Source: Bacillus sp. ISL-18
Lineage (GTDB): Bacteria; Bacillota; Bacilli; Bacillales; Cytobacillaceae
Direction of reading: 5' to 3'
DNA length: 64,000 nt
NCBI RefSeq assembly: GCF_018613415.1
Contig: NZ_JAGGQG010000010.1
Location: forward strand, 781,573 to 845,572
The position numbers and the translations under genes are program-made. The notes beneath the pieces are model-generated. The model was not told the DNA's origin and did no database searches. It was given only the letters and a program-made list of their open reading frames with translations. Positions 54,222 to 63,765 of this stretch are shown here, piece by piece (position 1 is the stretch's first letter; each line of letters begins with the position of its first letter).

Positions 54222-55172
54222 GTCCGAAGCTGGACTGAACTTTGGACATGGCAATTCCAAATAGATGGTGTGGTGTCTGAAGTCGGATGATCTTTGGACA
54301 TGGATGTGCCAAAAAGTTGAGGTGGTGTCTGAAGTCGGATGATCTTCGGACACGGCAATTCCAAATAGATGGCGTGGTGTCCGAAGTTGGATGATCTTCG
54401 GACATGGCCATGCCAAATAGATGGGGGCGTGTCCGAAGTTGGTTGATCTTCGGACATGGCCATGCCAAATAGATGGGGGCGTGTCCGAAGGTGGATGATC
54501 TTCGGACACGGCCATGCCAAATAGATGGCGTGGTGTCCGAAGTTGGATGATCTTTGGACATGGCAATTCCCAAAAGATGGGGTGATGTCTGAAGTTGGAT
54601 GATCTTCGGACACGGCAATTCCAAAACGATAAGGTGGTGTCTGAAGTTGGATGATCTTCGGACATGGCCGTGCCAAATAGATGGGGAGGTGTCCGAAGTT
54701 GGTTGATCTTCGGACATTGCAATTCCAAAAAGATGGGGGCGTGTCCGAAGTTGGATGATCATCGGACATGGCCATGCCAAATAGATGGCGTGGTGTCCGA
54801 AGGTGGATGATCTTCGGACATGGCCATGCCAAATAGATGGGGGCGTGTCCGAAGGTGGCTGATCATCGGACACGGCAATTCCAAATAGATGGCGTGGTGT
54901 CCGAAGTTGGATGATCTTTGGACATGGCCCATGCCAAATAGATGGCGTGGTGTCCGAAGTTGGATGATCTTCGGACATGGCCATGCCAAATAGATGGCGT
55001 GGTGTCCGAAGGTGGATGATCTTCGGACATGGCAATTCCCATTAGATAAAACGGTGTCCGAAGTCGAGTAAACTTCGGACAATGTAATATCAAAAAGATA
55101 AGGTTGTGTCCGAAGTAGGATGAACTTTGGACACAGGCAATCCCAATAAGTGTAACTTTGTCCGAACAAATA
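54222..55172. repeat. 52-bp tandem array, 18 units, each with an inverted repeat
   Basis: Units begin (GTCCGAAG or variant) at 54222, 54275, 54327, 54379, 54431, 54483, 54535, 54587, 54639, 54691, 54743, 54795, 54847, 54899, 54952, 55004, 55056 and 55108, plus a partial one at 55160. The spacing is 52 bp except two of 53. Each has arms GTCCGAAG and CTTCGGAC around a nine-base loop (mostly TTGGATGAT), then a 27-bp linker containing AAATAGATGG. Linkers come in two types: GGCCATGCC and GGCAATTCC. End units are more diverged. It lies between the starts of nothing and the stop of the NERD gene: upstream of speD and downstream of the NERD gene on the minus strand. Function unknown. Confidence 0.95.
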
Positions 55173-55193
55173 CCAATCTTCTAACAAAAAAAG

Positions 55194-56102
55194 TTATATA
55201 TAATAAGAATCACTTGTTTTTCCAACCGCGGTAAAGTTTTTCTTTAATACCCTACAGAATGTCTTTTTTGACAAATCAACGTTACACCATTCATAAATGT
55301 TAGTAGTCGTAATCTTTCGCTCAGGAAATAACAACTGAAATTCCCTCACATTCCGTAGAATGGCATCTTCGACCATTTCATGACCTCCACACTTTTCGCA
55401 AACAAAAAGATGATTCTGTATAGTTACCAAAAAGGAACGACAAAATTTACAATACAATTCCTTCTTCAACTGCTCATATTGATAGTTTGGCACCTGTGTA
55501 AATGGGTTTTTAGTTTGATGTAAAGAAATTAATTGTTGAGCCAATTTTTTGTAACCATCATTCAATTTAGATGATGTATCATTTATACTCTTTAAAAACC
55601 GGTTAACTTGATTGGGAAGAATAATGGGATGGTCGACTTGGGCGTTGAATAAAGTGAATTCAGGGTTAATAAAAATGACGGTGGCTTCAACGAGGTAGTG
55701 AAGCTTGATGTCGTGGAGCAGTTGGCGGAATTGGGATGCACATTTGCTTAATTGGATGATTGGATTTTTATATTCTCGACCGGATTTCACAGCGTAAAAT
55801 CTGTCCTTTTCCAGGCAAAAGTCTCCTTCAAAATATTTTACATCCAGCAGTCGAATGACTTCTTGCGAAACAAGCGTTGTATCGATCTGAAAATAGGAAT
55901 TCTTTATTTTAAGCAGCAAGTCATTGATAATGTATCTTTCTTCTTTAAGACCTTCTGCCATACGGTCAAATTTCACCTCTCCCTCATAACCTTTTTCCAG
56001 GTTGAAATAATGAAACTTTTCCTCTTGTGTTAACTCCATCCTTGTGTTTAATGATCGCATTTTCAATAATTCATCTGATTCTGTTCTGCTTTTAAGTATC
56101 AT
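55194..56102 (-). CDS. NERD (nuclease-related) domain protein with zinc ribbon
   Basis: A 302-residue soluble protein. The NERD domain covers about residues 35-150, with GYEGE (near 38-42), QIDTTLVS (Asp74) and EVIRLLDVK (Glu81, Lys89), giving the acidic-Lys layout of the PD-(D/E)XK-like fold. The C-terminal part has a four-Cys ribbon, CKFC and CEKC (near 220-240), followed by a helical region. NERD proteins are predicted nucleases of unknown role. AAGGGAAG precedes the ATG. Its stop lies about 20 bases from the end of the tandem array, and no terminator separates them, so the array may be transcribed with it. Confidence 0.85.
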   Translation of the reverse strand: MILKSRTESDELLKMRSLNTRMELTQEEKFHYFNLEKGYEGEVKFDRMAEGLKEERYIINDLLLKIKNSYFQIDTTLVSQEVIRLLDVKYFEGDFCLEKDRFYAVKSGREYKNPIIQLSKCASQFRQLLHDIKLHYLVEATVIFINPEFTLFNAQVDHPIILPNQVNRFLKSINDTSSKLNDGYKKLAQQLISLHQTKNPFTQVPNYQYEQLKKELYCKFCRSFLVTIQNHLFVCEKCGGHEMVEDAILRNVREFQLLFPERKITTTNIYEWCNVDLSKKTFCRVLKKNFTAVGKTSDSYYI

Positions 56103-56227
56103 AGGCCGCTTCCCTTCAACATTTCTAAACCTATTTTATAAAAAAGCAGGACAAATGGGTGTGAATATTCCGTTACATATTTTAAAAAAAGAAATTATAA
56201 ATAAGGTTTTTTGTATTCCTTATAAAG

Positions 56228-56261
56228 AAAACTCGCCAATTACTTGACGAGTTTTACTTTT
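56228..56261 (-). terminator. Terminator of the pseudouridine synthase gene
   Basis: Stem AAAACTCG with CGAGTTTT, T-rich tail on the minus strand, 68 bases past the stop. Confidence 0.7.
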
Positions 56262-56328
56262 TAAATATAAATACGACTGTCATTTCGGACGCATTTTTAA
56301 GAAAAGCACCAGAAAACTTGTTTGGTTT

Positions 56329-57048
56329 TTATTTCACTTGGTACTCTCGCAATAGCTCCACTTCTTCATCTGTTAATTCTCGATATTCCCCGAGTTCCAG
56401 GGTTTCATCTAAAGGAAGCGGCCCCATAGAAATCCGTTTCAAGTACACAACCCTTTTCCCAACGGCCTCAAACATTCTCTTGACTTGATGAAACTTACCT
56501 TCAGTAATGGTTAGCTCAATATCAGAGCGAATACCTGATTTTACTATTTTTAATTCACCAGGCTTGGTTTCATACCCGTCATCAAGAGTGACTCCTTTGG
56601 CAAACGCCTTGACATCCTCTTCGGTTACTTCGCGGTCAATCACCGCAAAGTATGTTTTCGGGACATGCTTCTTTGGTGATAACAATTTATGCGCTAATTG
56701 ACCATCATTGGTAATCAGCAATAATCCCTCTGTATCCTTGTCCAATCTCCCAACCGGAAAGGGCTCATACACTTGATCCTCAAGCTCCAACAGGTCAATA
56801 ACGGTCTCAGCCGCACTATCTTCTGTCGCTGATAACACACCAGGAGGCTTGTTCATCATTAAATAAATAAATTCTTTGTATTCAATCACTTCACCATTGA
56901 AGGTCACCGTCTGGCTTTTTTCATCAACATGTTGTTTCGGATCCTTAACGATCACATCATCGACTCTAACGGCACCACTTTTTAATATCTGCTTTACTTC
57001 TTTTCGGCTGCCGTAGCCAAGGTTTGCTAACATCTTATCAATTCTCAA
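56329..57048 (-). CDS. RsuA-type rRNA pseudouridine synthase
   Basis: Converts a specific uridine of ribosomal RNA to pseudouridine; the RsuA subfamily acts on 16S position 516 in E. coli. N-terminal S4 domain (LRIDKMLANLGYGSRKEVKQ) and catalytic Asp in GRLDKDTEGLLLITND; later RSDIELTITEGKFHQVKRMF. The start is a TTG at 57048 with AAAGGAGG seven bases upstream, giving 239 residues. It overlaps the end of ytgP by 11 bp, so translation is probably coupled. RluB/RluE-type specificity is the alternative. Confidence 0.93.
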   Translation of the reverse strand: MRIDKMLANLGYGSRKEVKQILKSGAVRVDDVIVKDPKQHVDEKSQTVTFNGEVIEYKEFIYLMMNKPPGVLSATEDSAAETVIDLLELEDQVYEPFPVGRLDKDTEGLLLITNDGQLAHKLLSPKKHVPKTYFAVIDREVTEEDVKAFAKGVTLDDGYETKPGELKIVKSGIRSDIELTITEGKFHQVKRMFEAVGKRVVYLKRISMGPLPLDETLELGEYRELTDEEVELLREYQVK

Positions 57049-58666
57049 CGCTTTGCCTCCTTTTTGGCAGCTTAAATTTAGTAAGAACACGCTCAATTCT
57101 GTTTCCGAATAACCGAGTTGCCAGTCCTGATTTCAATCCTAAATAAAAATAGATGGCAGCCCCTACAAGTGCACTAATTAAGATCATTAAGACCGATTGC
57201 ATTTTGGAGGCCGGTGATAAGAATAACGTTAAAAATTTATACATCAGCTCGGTTCCCACCCACATACATCCAGCAAAAATGATAATCAATAAACTTCTTC
57301 GCCAAACGAATCGATATTGATAGCGGGAGAAATATCTAATTACCACTAAATTAATAATAATCGAGGCCATATATCCAATGGCTGTAGCTAATACAGCTCC
57401 TCTTGTTTCAAACATTTTAACTAAAGGAATATTAAGTGTTAGTTTGACCAATAGTCCCACTAATAAGCTTAAAATCGTATACCGCTGTTCATTAATTCCT
57501 TGCATGATCGCTGCTGTCACCGCATATAGGGAAAATAAAATGGCGACCGGCGCATAAGCACCTAACACCTGTGTCCCAAGAGAATCATGCTCATAAAAAG
57601 CCGTATAAACTGGCTCAGCTAATAGAGATAGCCCAATTGCCGCAGGCAGTGTTAAGAATAATAACACTTGAAAGGTTTGATTTAATTGATTAGTTAAGTT
57701 TTTACGATCATTCTCCACATATGCCTTTGTAATGCTCGGCACAAGTGTTAACGAGAAGGCAGTGGCCAGGGAAACAGGAATAATCACAATTTTATGTGAT
57801 TCAAAGTTCAAAATACCAAAAGCAGTATCGGCCAACTTCTTTGTCGTTCCCATTTCTACTAAGGCTTTGGTTAGGGTAAATTGATCAATAAGTTGGAATA
57901 ATGGATTGGCAATCCCTACAAATACAAAGGGAGCTGCATAAATAAAGATTTCTTTATAAATTTCTTTTAGTGAAACATGGATGGTTCCCTTATCTTGCTC
58001 CAAAAGCTCATCCAAATGCGGCTTCCTTTTATACCAGTACCAAAATAGGACGGCTAAGCCTCCTATCGCTCCAACAAAGGCAGCAAATGTGGCAACACTA
58101 ACAGCGGTTACCATTGATCCATTTAAAAATTTGAGAACCACATAAGCCCCAACAAGCGTGAACAGAATTCGGACGATTTGTTCTACCACTTGCGATGCAG
58201 CTGACGGTCCCATCGATTGATGACCTTGAAAAAATCCTCTGATTAGACTCATGAACGGTACTAGGATTAAGGCAAAACTGACCGCACGCATGACGGTTAT
58301 AGCCGCATCTATTTCATTACCAGGATTACTCATTTCGGCTAATAAAGGGGCTGCCAAATACATAATTAAAAATGCAACAAATCCTGTGATCGACATAACC
58401 ACTAAACCAGATTTAAACAATTTTCTGCCAACAGCATATTCTTCCAGTGCATTATACTTTGCAATAAACTTTGAAACAGCCAGTGGCACCCCAGCTGTTG
58501 CGATACTAATAAATATGGTGTAAGGGACATATCCGTAGGAATAAAGCTGTGTCCCATGTTTTCCAACAATCTGATAAAACGGTATAACATAAATGAGTCC
58601 GATTACTTTAGAAAGTATAGTTCCTAACGTTAAGATAAACGTTCCTCTTAAAAGCTTTGACTGCAT
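57038..58666 (-). CDS. ytgP: Lipid II flippase YtgP (MurJ family)
   Basis: Polytopic membrane protein (about 14 helices, 542 residues) of the MOP exporter superfamily. B. subtilis YtgP has been shown to act as a MurJ-type flippase moving lipid II across the membrane. The N-terminal block GTFILTLGTILSKVIGLIYVIPFY and IATAGVPLAVSKFIAKYN are typical of the YtgP/SpoVB group; SpoVB and YkvU are paralogues. GGAAGGG precedes the ATG. Co-transcribed with the pseudouridine synthase gene. Confidence 0.94.
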   Translation of the reverse strand: MQSKLLRGTFILTLGTILSKVIGLIYVIPFYQIVGKHGTQLYSYGYVPYTIFISIATAGVPLAVSKFIAKYNALEEYAVGRKLFKSGLVVMSITGFVAFLIMYLAAPLLAEMSNPGNEIDAAITVMRAVSFALILVPFMSLIRGFFQGHQSMGPSAASQVVEQIVRILFTLVGAYVVLKFLNGSMVTAVSVATFAAFVGAIGGLAVLFWYWYKRKPHLDELLEQDKGTIHVSLKEIYKEIFIYAAPFVFVGIANPLFQLIDQFTLTKALVEMGTTKKLADTAFGILNFESHKIVIIPVSLATAFSLTLVPSITKAYVENDRKNLTNQLNQTFQVLLFLTLPAAIGLSLLAEPVYTAFYEHDSLGTQVLGAYAPVAILFSLYAVTAAIMQGINEQRYTILSLLVGLLVKLTLNIPLVKMFETRGAVLATAIGYMASIIINLVVIRYFSRYQYRFVWRRSLLIIIFAGCMWVGTELMYKFLTLFLSPASKMQSVLMILISALVGAAIYFYLGLKSGLATRLFGNRIERVLTKFKLPKRRQSVEN

Positions 58667-58869
58667 AAAATCCCTTCCTACCCGAAAGATACGTTCGTAA
58701 ATTCACAAAGAATAATCGACGTTTTTTGCACACTATTAGTAGTTTACAACTTCTTTTCCTCCGATGCCACTCACAACCGAGTTAATTCTCTTAAAAAAAT
58801 GACTTTTTTCGTTTTAATTTCACAAGTTATGTTTATAATGAAATGAATAAATTAAAGTTGGTGGATAAA

Positions 58870-60144
58870 ATGGATTACGATTGTATTGTGATTGGCGGCG
58901 GTCCCTCCGGATTAATGGCTGCCATTGCTGCGGGGGAAAAAGGGGCAAAGGTCCTCTTAATCGATAAAGGAGACAAATTAGGACGGAAGCTGGCAATTTC
59001 CGGAGGCGGACGCTGTAACGTAACCAACCGGCTGCCGGTTGAGGAGATTATTAAACATCTGCCCGGCAACGGTAAATTCTTATATAGTGCTTTTTCTATT
59101 TTTAGTAATGAAGATATTATTCGCTTTTTTGAAAGGCTAGGAATTGAATTAAAAGAGGAAGATCATGGGCGGATGTTTCCTGTAAGCAATAAAGCTCAAT
59201 CAGTGGTGGATGCCCTCTTAGAACAGCTCGAGAAACTACGTGTAAGAGTCTTCAAAAATAGCCCGGTTGCCGATGTTCTCTATGAAAATGGACATGTTTC
59301 CGCAGTGCGGTTAAAGGATGGCCAGCAATTTTCGACTAAGTCAGTAGTAATTGCGGTAGGGGGAAAATCGGTCCCGCATACAGGGTCTACCGGCGACGGT
59401 TATGCCTGGGCTGAGAAAGCAGGCCATACAATCACTGAGTTGTTCCCAACCGAGGTCCCTGTTACCTCCAGTGAGCCCTTTATAAAAAACAAATCATTGC
59501 AGGGATTATCGTTAAGAGATATTAATCTCAGTGTCTTGAATCCGAAAGGCAAACCCTTGATTTCCCACCGGATGGATATGTTGTTTACCCATTTTGGAGT
59601 CAGTGGCCCGGCTGTTTTACGATGCAGTCAATTTGTGGTCAAGGCCATGAAAAAATGGAATTTAAAAGAAGTAACAATGAGCTTGGATGCCCTTCCGGAC
59701 CGAAAAGAGGAAGAGATTTTTCAAGAGATTGTAAAACTCGTAAAAGGGGAACCCAAGAAGAGCATCAAAAATACCTTAAAGGGAATAGTTCCAGAGCGTT
59801 ACCTTCTATTTCTCCTCGAAAGGAATGATATGGATCCTGCCGACCAAGGAGGAACGATTTCCAATGAAAAGATTCGTGCATTTGCTAAGGGCTGTAAACA
59901 ATTTCAATTCAAAGTAAACGGCACACTTCCACTTGAAAAAGCATTTGTGACGGGCGGCGGGGTTACCGTGAAAGAGATCGAGCCGCAAACCATGGCTTCT
60001 AAATTGATGGAGGGTCTCTATTTTTGTGGTGAAATACTAGATATCCATGGATACACAGGTGGATATAACATTACATCTGCCTTAGTGACGGGCAGGCTTG
60101 CAGGAACCAATGCAGCACTATCTGCAAAAAATTATCGGGCGTGA
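58870..60144 (+). CDS. ytfP: FAD-dependent oxidoreductase YtfP (HI0933/BaiN family)
   Basis: Flavoprotein of 424 residues with the Rossmann FAD motif [14 protein letters not shown], the [16 protein letters not shown] block that marks the HI0933 family, GSTGDGY, and the C-terminal [16 protein letters not shown]. Substrate not established. The start at 58870 is preceded by GGTGG; the ATG at 58843 lacks a ribosome binding site. Divergent from ytgP, as in B. subtilis. Confidence 0.94.
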   Translation: MDYDCIVIGGGPSGLMAAIAAGEKGAKVLLIDKGDKLGRKLAISGGGRCNVTNRLPVEEIIKHLPGNGKFLYSAFSIFSNEDIIRFFERLGIELKEEDHGRMFPVSNKAQSVVDALLEQLEKLRVRVFKNSPVADVLYENGHVSAVRLKDGQQFSTKSVVIAVGGKSVPHTGSTGDGYAWAEKAGHTITELFPTEVPVTSSEPFIKNKSLQGLSLRDINLSVLNPKGKPLISHRMDMLFTHFGVSGPAVLRCSQFVVKAMKKWNLKEVTMSLDALPDRKEEEIFQEIVKLVKGEPKKSIKNTLKGIVPERYLLFLLERNDMDPADQGGTISNEKIRAFAKGCKQFQFKVNGTLPLEKAFVTGGGVTVKEIEPQTMASKLMEGLYFCGEILDIHGYTGGYNITSALVTGRLAGTNAALSAKNYRA

Positions 60145-60164
60145 AGTTCTATCACGCCCGATAG
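60133..60164. terminator. Shared hairpin overlapping the ends of ytfP and cse60
   Basis: Stem ATCGGGCGTGA with TCACGCCCGAT. One arm includes the ytfP stop and the other the cse60 stop (60144 and 60152). The T run is on the minus strand only. Confidence 0.75.
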
Positions 60165-60337
60165 ATAATCATAGCGGTAAAGCAGTAAATCTGCGCTTCC
60201 TCTTCTTCCTCGGTCATTGCAGCCACATTATACTTGATATCAACTAGGCTTTGTTCCTCTATACCTTTTAAAAATCGATTCATCTCTTTTTCTAAATCTT
60301 TTTCATGCTCCCTGTCAAATAACTTTACTTGGATCAT
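60152..60337 (-). CDS. cse60: Sporulation protein Cse60
   Basis: A 61-residue acidic protein, MIQVKLFDREHEKDLEKEMN, matching Cse60 of B. subtilis (60 residues), a product of the mother-cell sigma-E regulon with unknown function. The start at 60337 has GGAGGGAG upstream; the 13 codons beyond overlap this ribosome binding site. I could not define a convincing sigma-E promoter. Confidence 0.88.
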   Translation of the reverse strand: MIQVKLFDREHEKDLEKEMNRFLKGIEEQSLVDIKYNVAAMTEEEEEAQIYCFTAMIIYRA

Positions 60338-60478
60338 AAGTCTCCCTCCCTCTCCTTTTTCTATCAGTATTCTCACTTTTTCAGAATTTTAAAAATAGAT
60401 AGTTTTAAAAGTTAAGGTTTTTTTAAGATTGGGCTTGTAAACTTGTTTCTGAGATCAAATGTTGAAAGGAGGATCTGA

Positions 60479-60874
60479 GTGGATAAAAAACAAAAGATTA
60501 CTTGGGGAGTCAGCTTTGGAAGCTTGGCTTTAGCAGCGGGAATGGTCTCATATCTCGGTTTATCTAATGGCGGAAGTACGAACAGCCAAATGGCATTTAC
60601 TCAACGGCAGCAGCCAGGTTCTAATACAAATCAAAATCAGCAGCAAGATCAACAACAAGGAGGATCAAACACACAACAAGATCAGCAAACAGGACAAGAT
60701 TTTAATAGTTCCTGGAGCGGAGACAGTCAATTAGATCAAAGTCAGCAAACACAGGATGATAACAGTGGCCAAGGCTTCGATAATAGCGATCAACAACAGG
60801 ATCAATTTTTTAATGGCGGCGGTCCAGGCTCCGGACATCACCATGGATTTGATACAACAACAGGTGGAACCTGA
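60479..60874 (+). CDS. Gln/Asn-rich membrane-anchored protein
   Basis: A 131-residue protein I do not recognise. N-terminal positive patch MDKKQK and one hydrophobic segment (VSFGSLALAAGMVSYLGLS) that could be an anchor or uncleaved signal, then ~85 residues of low complexity rich in Gln, Asn, Ser, Asp and Gly, ending GGGPGSGHHHGFD. The start is a GTG with AAAGGAGG upstream. Likely displayed outside the membrane. No family function assigned. Confidence 0.8.
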   Translation: MDKKQKITWGVSFGSLALAAGMVSYLGLSNGGSTNSQMAFTQRQQPGSNTNQNQQQDQQQGGSNTQQDQQTGQDFNSSWSGDSQLDQSQQTQDDNSGQGFDNSDQQQDQFFNGGGPGSGHHHGFDTTTGGT

Positions 60875-60920
60875 TTTGCTGATGTGGAAACCTGCATGTG
60901 GTTGAAACCATAACAGACAG

Positions 60921-60952
60921 AAAAAAAACCGATTCCAAAACGGAATCGGTTA
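60921..60952 (-). terminator. ytwF terminator
   Basis: Stem AACCGATTCC with GGAATCGGTT followed by T8 on the minus strand, overlapping the stop of the rhodanese gene. Confidence 0.85.
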
Positions 60953-61264
60953 TTCTGTGTATTCAGTTTCTCCCGTCCAGGCCAGCATTCCGCCAATCAT
61001 ATTCCGGACTTTATAACCTTGTTCTTGAAGATAATAGCAAACATTTCCACTGCGGTGGCTTGAACGGCAAATGAAAATATATTCCTTCTCTTTATCAAAA
61101 TAGTCCAAGTTAGCGGGAATATCGCCCATACGAATATGTTTCGCTCCTGGAATCATCCCAAAAACAACTTCCTCATCTTCTCTAACATCTACAAGCTCTG
61201 GCTTTTCCCCTGCCTCGAGCTTCTTTTGCAACTCTTCTGGTGTAATCACGTTAATTTCTTCCAT
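60950..61264 (-). CDS. ytwF: Rhodanese-like domain protein YtwF
   Basis: A 104-residue single rhodanese domain, probably a sulfur carrier or sulfurtransferase. The catalytic Cys loop is CRSSHRS in IFICRSSHRSGN; the family DVRE motif is also present (LVDVREDEE). The start at 61264 (MEEINV) lies nine bases after GAAGGG; an ATG three codons earlier has no spacing. Next to leuS, as in B. subtilis ytwF. Confidence 0.9.
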   Translation of the reverse strand: MEEINVITPEELQKKLEAGEKPELVDVREDEEVVFGMIPGAKHIRMGDIPANLDYFDKEKEYIFICRSSHRSGNVCYYLQEQGYKVRNMIGGMLAWTGETEYTE

Positions 61265-61281
61265 CCCAATCATCCCTTCAG

Positions 61282-61312
61282 AAAAACATCCTCCATTTTA
61301 CAAGAGGATGTT
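61282..61312 (-). terminator. leuS terminator
   Basis: Stem ACATCCTC with GAGGATGT followed by TTTTTC on the minus strand. Confidence 0.85.
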
Positions 61313-61327
61313 CAGTTTTATTTCTGA

Positions 61328-63745
61328 TTAATTCGCCACAATATTTACCAATTTACCTGGTACAGTAATTACTTTGCGAATGGTCTTTCCTTCAATTTGT
61401 TCCTTCACACGATCGTCATCCATGGCGATTCCTTCCAGAGCTTCTTTTGTAGCATCTGTCGGAACCTTTAATTTTGTTTTTACCTTGCCATTTACTTGAA
61501 TCACAATCTCGATTTCATCATCGACTAATTTTGCTTCATCATATGCCGGCCATGCTTCATAGGAGATTGTACCGCTATGACCTAACTTTTCCCAAAGCTC
61601 TTCAGCAAGATGCGGACAAACAGGAGCAAGTAATTTTACAAACCCTTCGATATAAACCTTTGGAAGAACGGTTGCTTTATACGCCTCATTGATAAAGACC
61701 ATCATTTGTGAAATAGCTGTATTAAATCTTAATCCTTCATAATCCTCCGTCACTTTTTTTACAGTCTGATGGTAGGTTTTTTCAAGGGTGGCTGTCTCTT
61801 CGTTTGACTGGATTTTCGGGCTTAATTCACCGTTTTCTTCCACTAACAGACGCCAAATTCGATCTAAGAAACGGCGGGATCCATCTAAGCCATTGGTCGA
61901 CCAAGCAATCGATGCATCAAGAGGTCCCATAAACATTTCATATAAACGAAGGGTATCGGCACCATGGCTGTCAATAATGTCATCAGGGTTGACAACATTT
62001 CCTTTTGATTTACTCATCTTTTCATTGCCTTCACCTAGGATCATCCCTTGGTTGAAAAGCTTTTGGAATGGTTCTTTGGTTGGCACTACACCAATGTCAT
62101 ATAAAAACTTATGCCAAAAACGTGCATATAGCAAGTGAAGCACGGCATGTTCGGCACCGCCAATGTAAATATCAACCGGAAGCCAATGATTTAATTTTTC
62201 CTGTGAGGCTAATTCTTGATCATTTTTTGGATCAATATAACGTAAATAGTACCAGCAGCTTCCTGCCCATTGCGGCATGGTATTGGTTTCACGGCGGCCT
62301 TTTATACCTGTTACCGGATCGACGACATTGACCCAATCCTCAATATTCGCAAGCGGCGACTCGCCTGTTCCGGATGGTTTAATGTCGGTTGTTTTTGGTA
62401 AGGTTAATGGCAGCTGATCTTCAGGAACGGCTGTCATGGTGCCATCTTCCCAATGGATAATTGGGATTGGCTCACCCCAGTAACGCTGACGGCTGAATAA
62501 CCAGTCCCGTAAACGATAGGTCACTTTTTTCGTTCCAATTCCCTTTTCCTCTAACCAGGCGATCATTTTAGAAATGGCCTCTTCTTTATCTAATCCATTT
62601 AAGAACTCAGAATTAATGTGTTCCCCATCACCTGTATAAGCTTCTTTTTCTACATCTCCGCCAGCTACAACCGGTTTAATTGGTAATTGAAACACTTTTG
62701 CAAATTCCCAGTCACGTTCATCATGAGCAGGTACGGCCATAATGGCACCTGTTCCATAGGTTACTAAAACATAATCCGCAATCCAGATTGGCATTTTTTC
62801 GCCATTTACAGGATTAATCGCATATGCTCCAGTAAAAACACCCGTTTTCTCTTTTGCTAAATCTGTCCGTTCTAAATCGCTCTTCATTTTAACCTTATCT
62901 AAGTAAGCATCGACAGCAGCACGCTGCTCTTTAGTGGTAATTTTTTCAACAAATGAATGCTCTGGAGCCAATACAGCATAGGTTGCACCGAATAATGTGT
63001 CTGGGCGGGTAGTGAATACTGTAAAGGTTTCATCATGCCTGTCAATTTGGAACGTTACTTCGGCCCCTTCAGAGCGGCCAATCCAGTTGCGCTGCATTTC
63101 CTTTAAGCTTTCAGGCCAGTCAAGCTCCTCAAGGTCCTCAAGTAAACGATCACCGTAAGCCGTAATTTTTAACATCCATTGCTTCATCGGACGGCGTTCA
63201 ACCGGATGTCCGCCGCGTTCACTCTTGCCGTCAATAACCTCTTCATTTGCTAAAACAGTTCCAAGCGCCGGACACCAGTTCACCGCTACTTCATCAATAT
63301 AGGCAAGCCCTTTTTCCCAAAGCTTTAAGAAGATCCACTGTGTCCATTTATAATATTCTGGGTCGGTCGTATTGACTTCACGGTCCCAATCATAGGAAAA
63401 ACCAAGTGCTTTAATTTGTCTTCGGAAGGTGTTAATATTCTTTTCTGTAAATTCGGCAGGGTCGTTACCTGTGTCTAAAGCATATTGTTCTGCAGGCAAT
63501 CCGAAAGCATCCCATCCCATAGGGTGCAGTACATTATAGCCCTGCATCCGCTTTAAACGGGAAAGAATATCTGTTGCTGTATAGCCTTCCGGATGACCTA
63601 CATGAAGCCCTGCACCGGATGGATAGGGAAACATGTCTAATGCATAGAATTTCCGTTTATCATATTCTTCGCTCGTTTTGAACGTTTTTTTGTCTTCCCA
63701 TTGTTTTTGCCACTTTTTCTCGATTTGTTGATGGTTAAAGCTCAT
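61328..63745 (-). CDS. leuS: Leucyl-tRNA synthetase
   Basis: Class Ia synthetase, 805 residues, charging tRNA-Leu and editing mischarged tRNA. HIGH motif as [12 protein letters not shown] (near 47), CP1 editing domain in the middle with [12 protein letters not shown], and KMSKSKGN before the anticodon-binding domain. The start at 63745 has AGGAGG nine bases upstream; the 13 upstream codons lie in the leader. A T-box leader controls expression by tRNA-Leu charging. Confidence 0.98.
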   Translation of the reverse strand: MSFNHQQIEKKWQKQWEDKKTFKTSEEYDKRKFYALDMFPYPSGAGLHVGHPEGYTATDILSRLKRMQGYNVLHPMGWDAFGLPAEQYALDTGNDPAEFTEKNINTFRRQIKALGFSYDWDREVNTTDPEYYKWTQWIFLKLWEKGLAYIDEVAVNWCPALGTVLANEEVIDGKSERGGHPVERRPMKQWMLKITAYGDRLLEDLEELDWPESLKEMQRNWIGRSEGAEVTFQIDRHDETFTVFTTRPDTLFGATYAVLAPEHSFVEKITTKEQRAAVDAYLDKVKMKSDLERTDLAKEKTGVFTGAYAINPVNGEKMPIWIADYVLVTYGTGAIMAVPAHDERDWEFAKVFQLPIKPVVAGGDVEKEAYTGDGEHINSEFLNGLDKEEAISKMIAWLEEKGIGTKKVTYRLRDWLFSRQRYWGEPIPIIHWEDGTMTAVPEDQLPLTLPKTTDIKPSGTGESPLANIEDWVNVVDPVTGIKGRRETNTMPQWAGSCWYYLRYIDPKNDQELASQEKLNHWLPVDIYIGGAEHAVLHLLYARFWHKFLYDIGVVPTKEPFQKLFNQGMILGEGNEKMSKSKGNVVNPDDIIDSHGADTLRLYEMFMGPLDASIAWSTNGLDGSRRFLDRIWRLLVEENGELSPKIQSNEETATLEKTYHQTVKKVTEDYEGLRFNTAISQMMVFINEAYKATVLPKVYIEGFVKLLAPVCPHLAEELWEKLGHSGTISYEAWPAYDEAKLVDDEIEIVIQVNGKVKTKLKVPTDATKEALEGIAMDDDRVKEQIEGKTIRKVITVPGKLVNIVAN

Positions 63746-63765
63746 TTTGATTTTCCTCCTACTGC

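Noticed and set aside
54009..54290. Plus-strand 93-codon frame between speD and the array
   Set aside because: It overlaps the start of speD on the other strand and runs into the repeat; its GGTTCC-type upstream sequence is not a ribosome binding site.
54222..55172. CRISPR array
   Set aside because: The whole 52-bp unit repeats, including the linker; there are no unique spacers and no cas genes nearby.
54199..55187. Long minus-strand open frames of 142-278 codons in the tandem array
   Set aside because: They arise because the 52-bp unit lacks stops in all registers; there is no ribosome binding site, all three frames are equally open, and the peptides are pure translated repeat.
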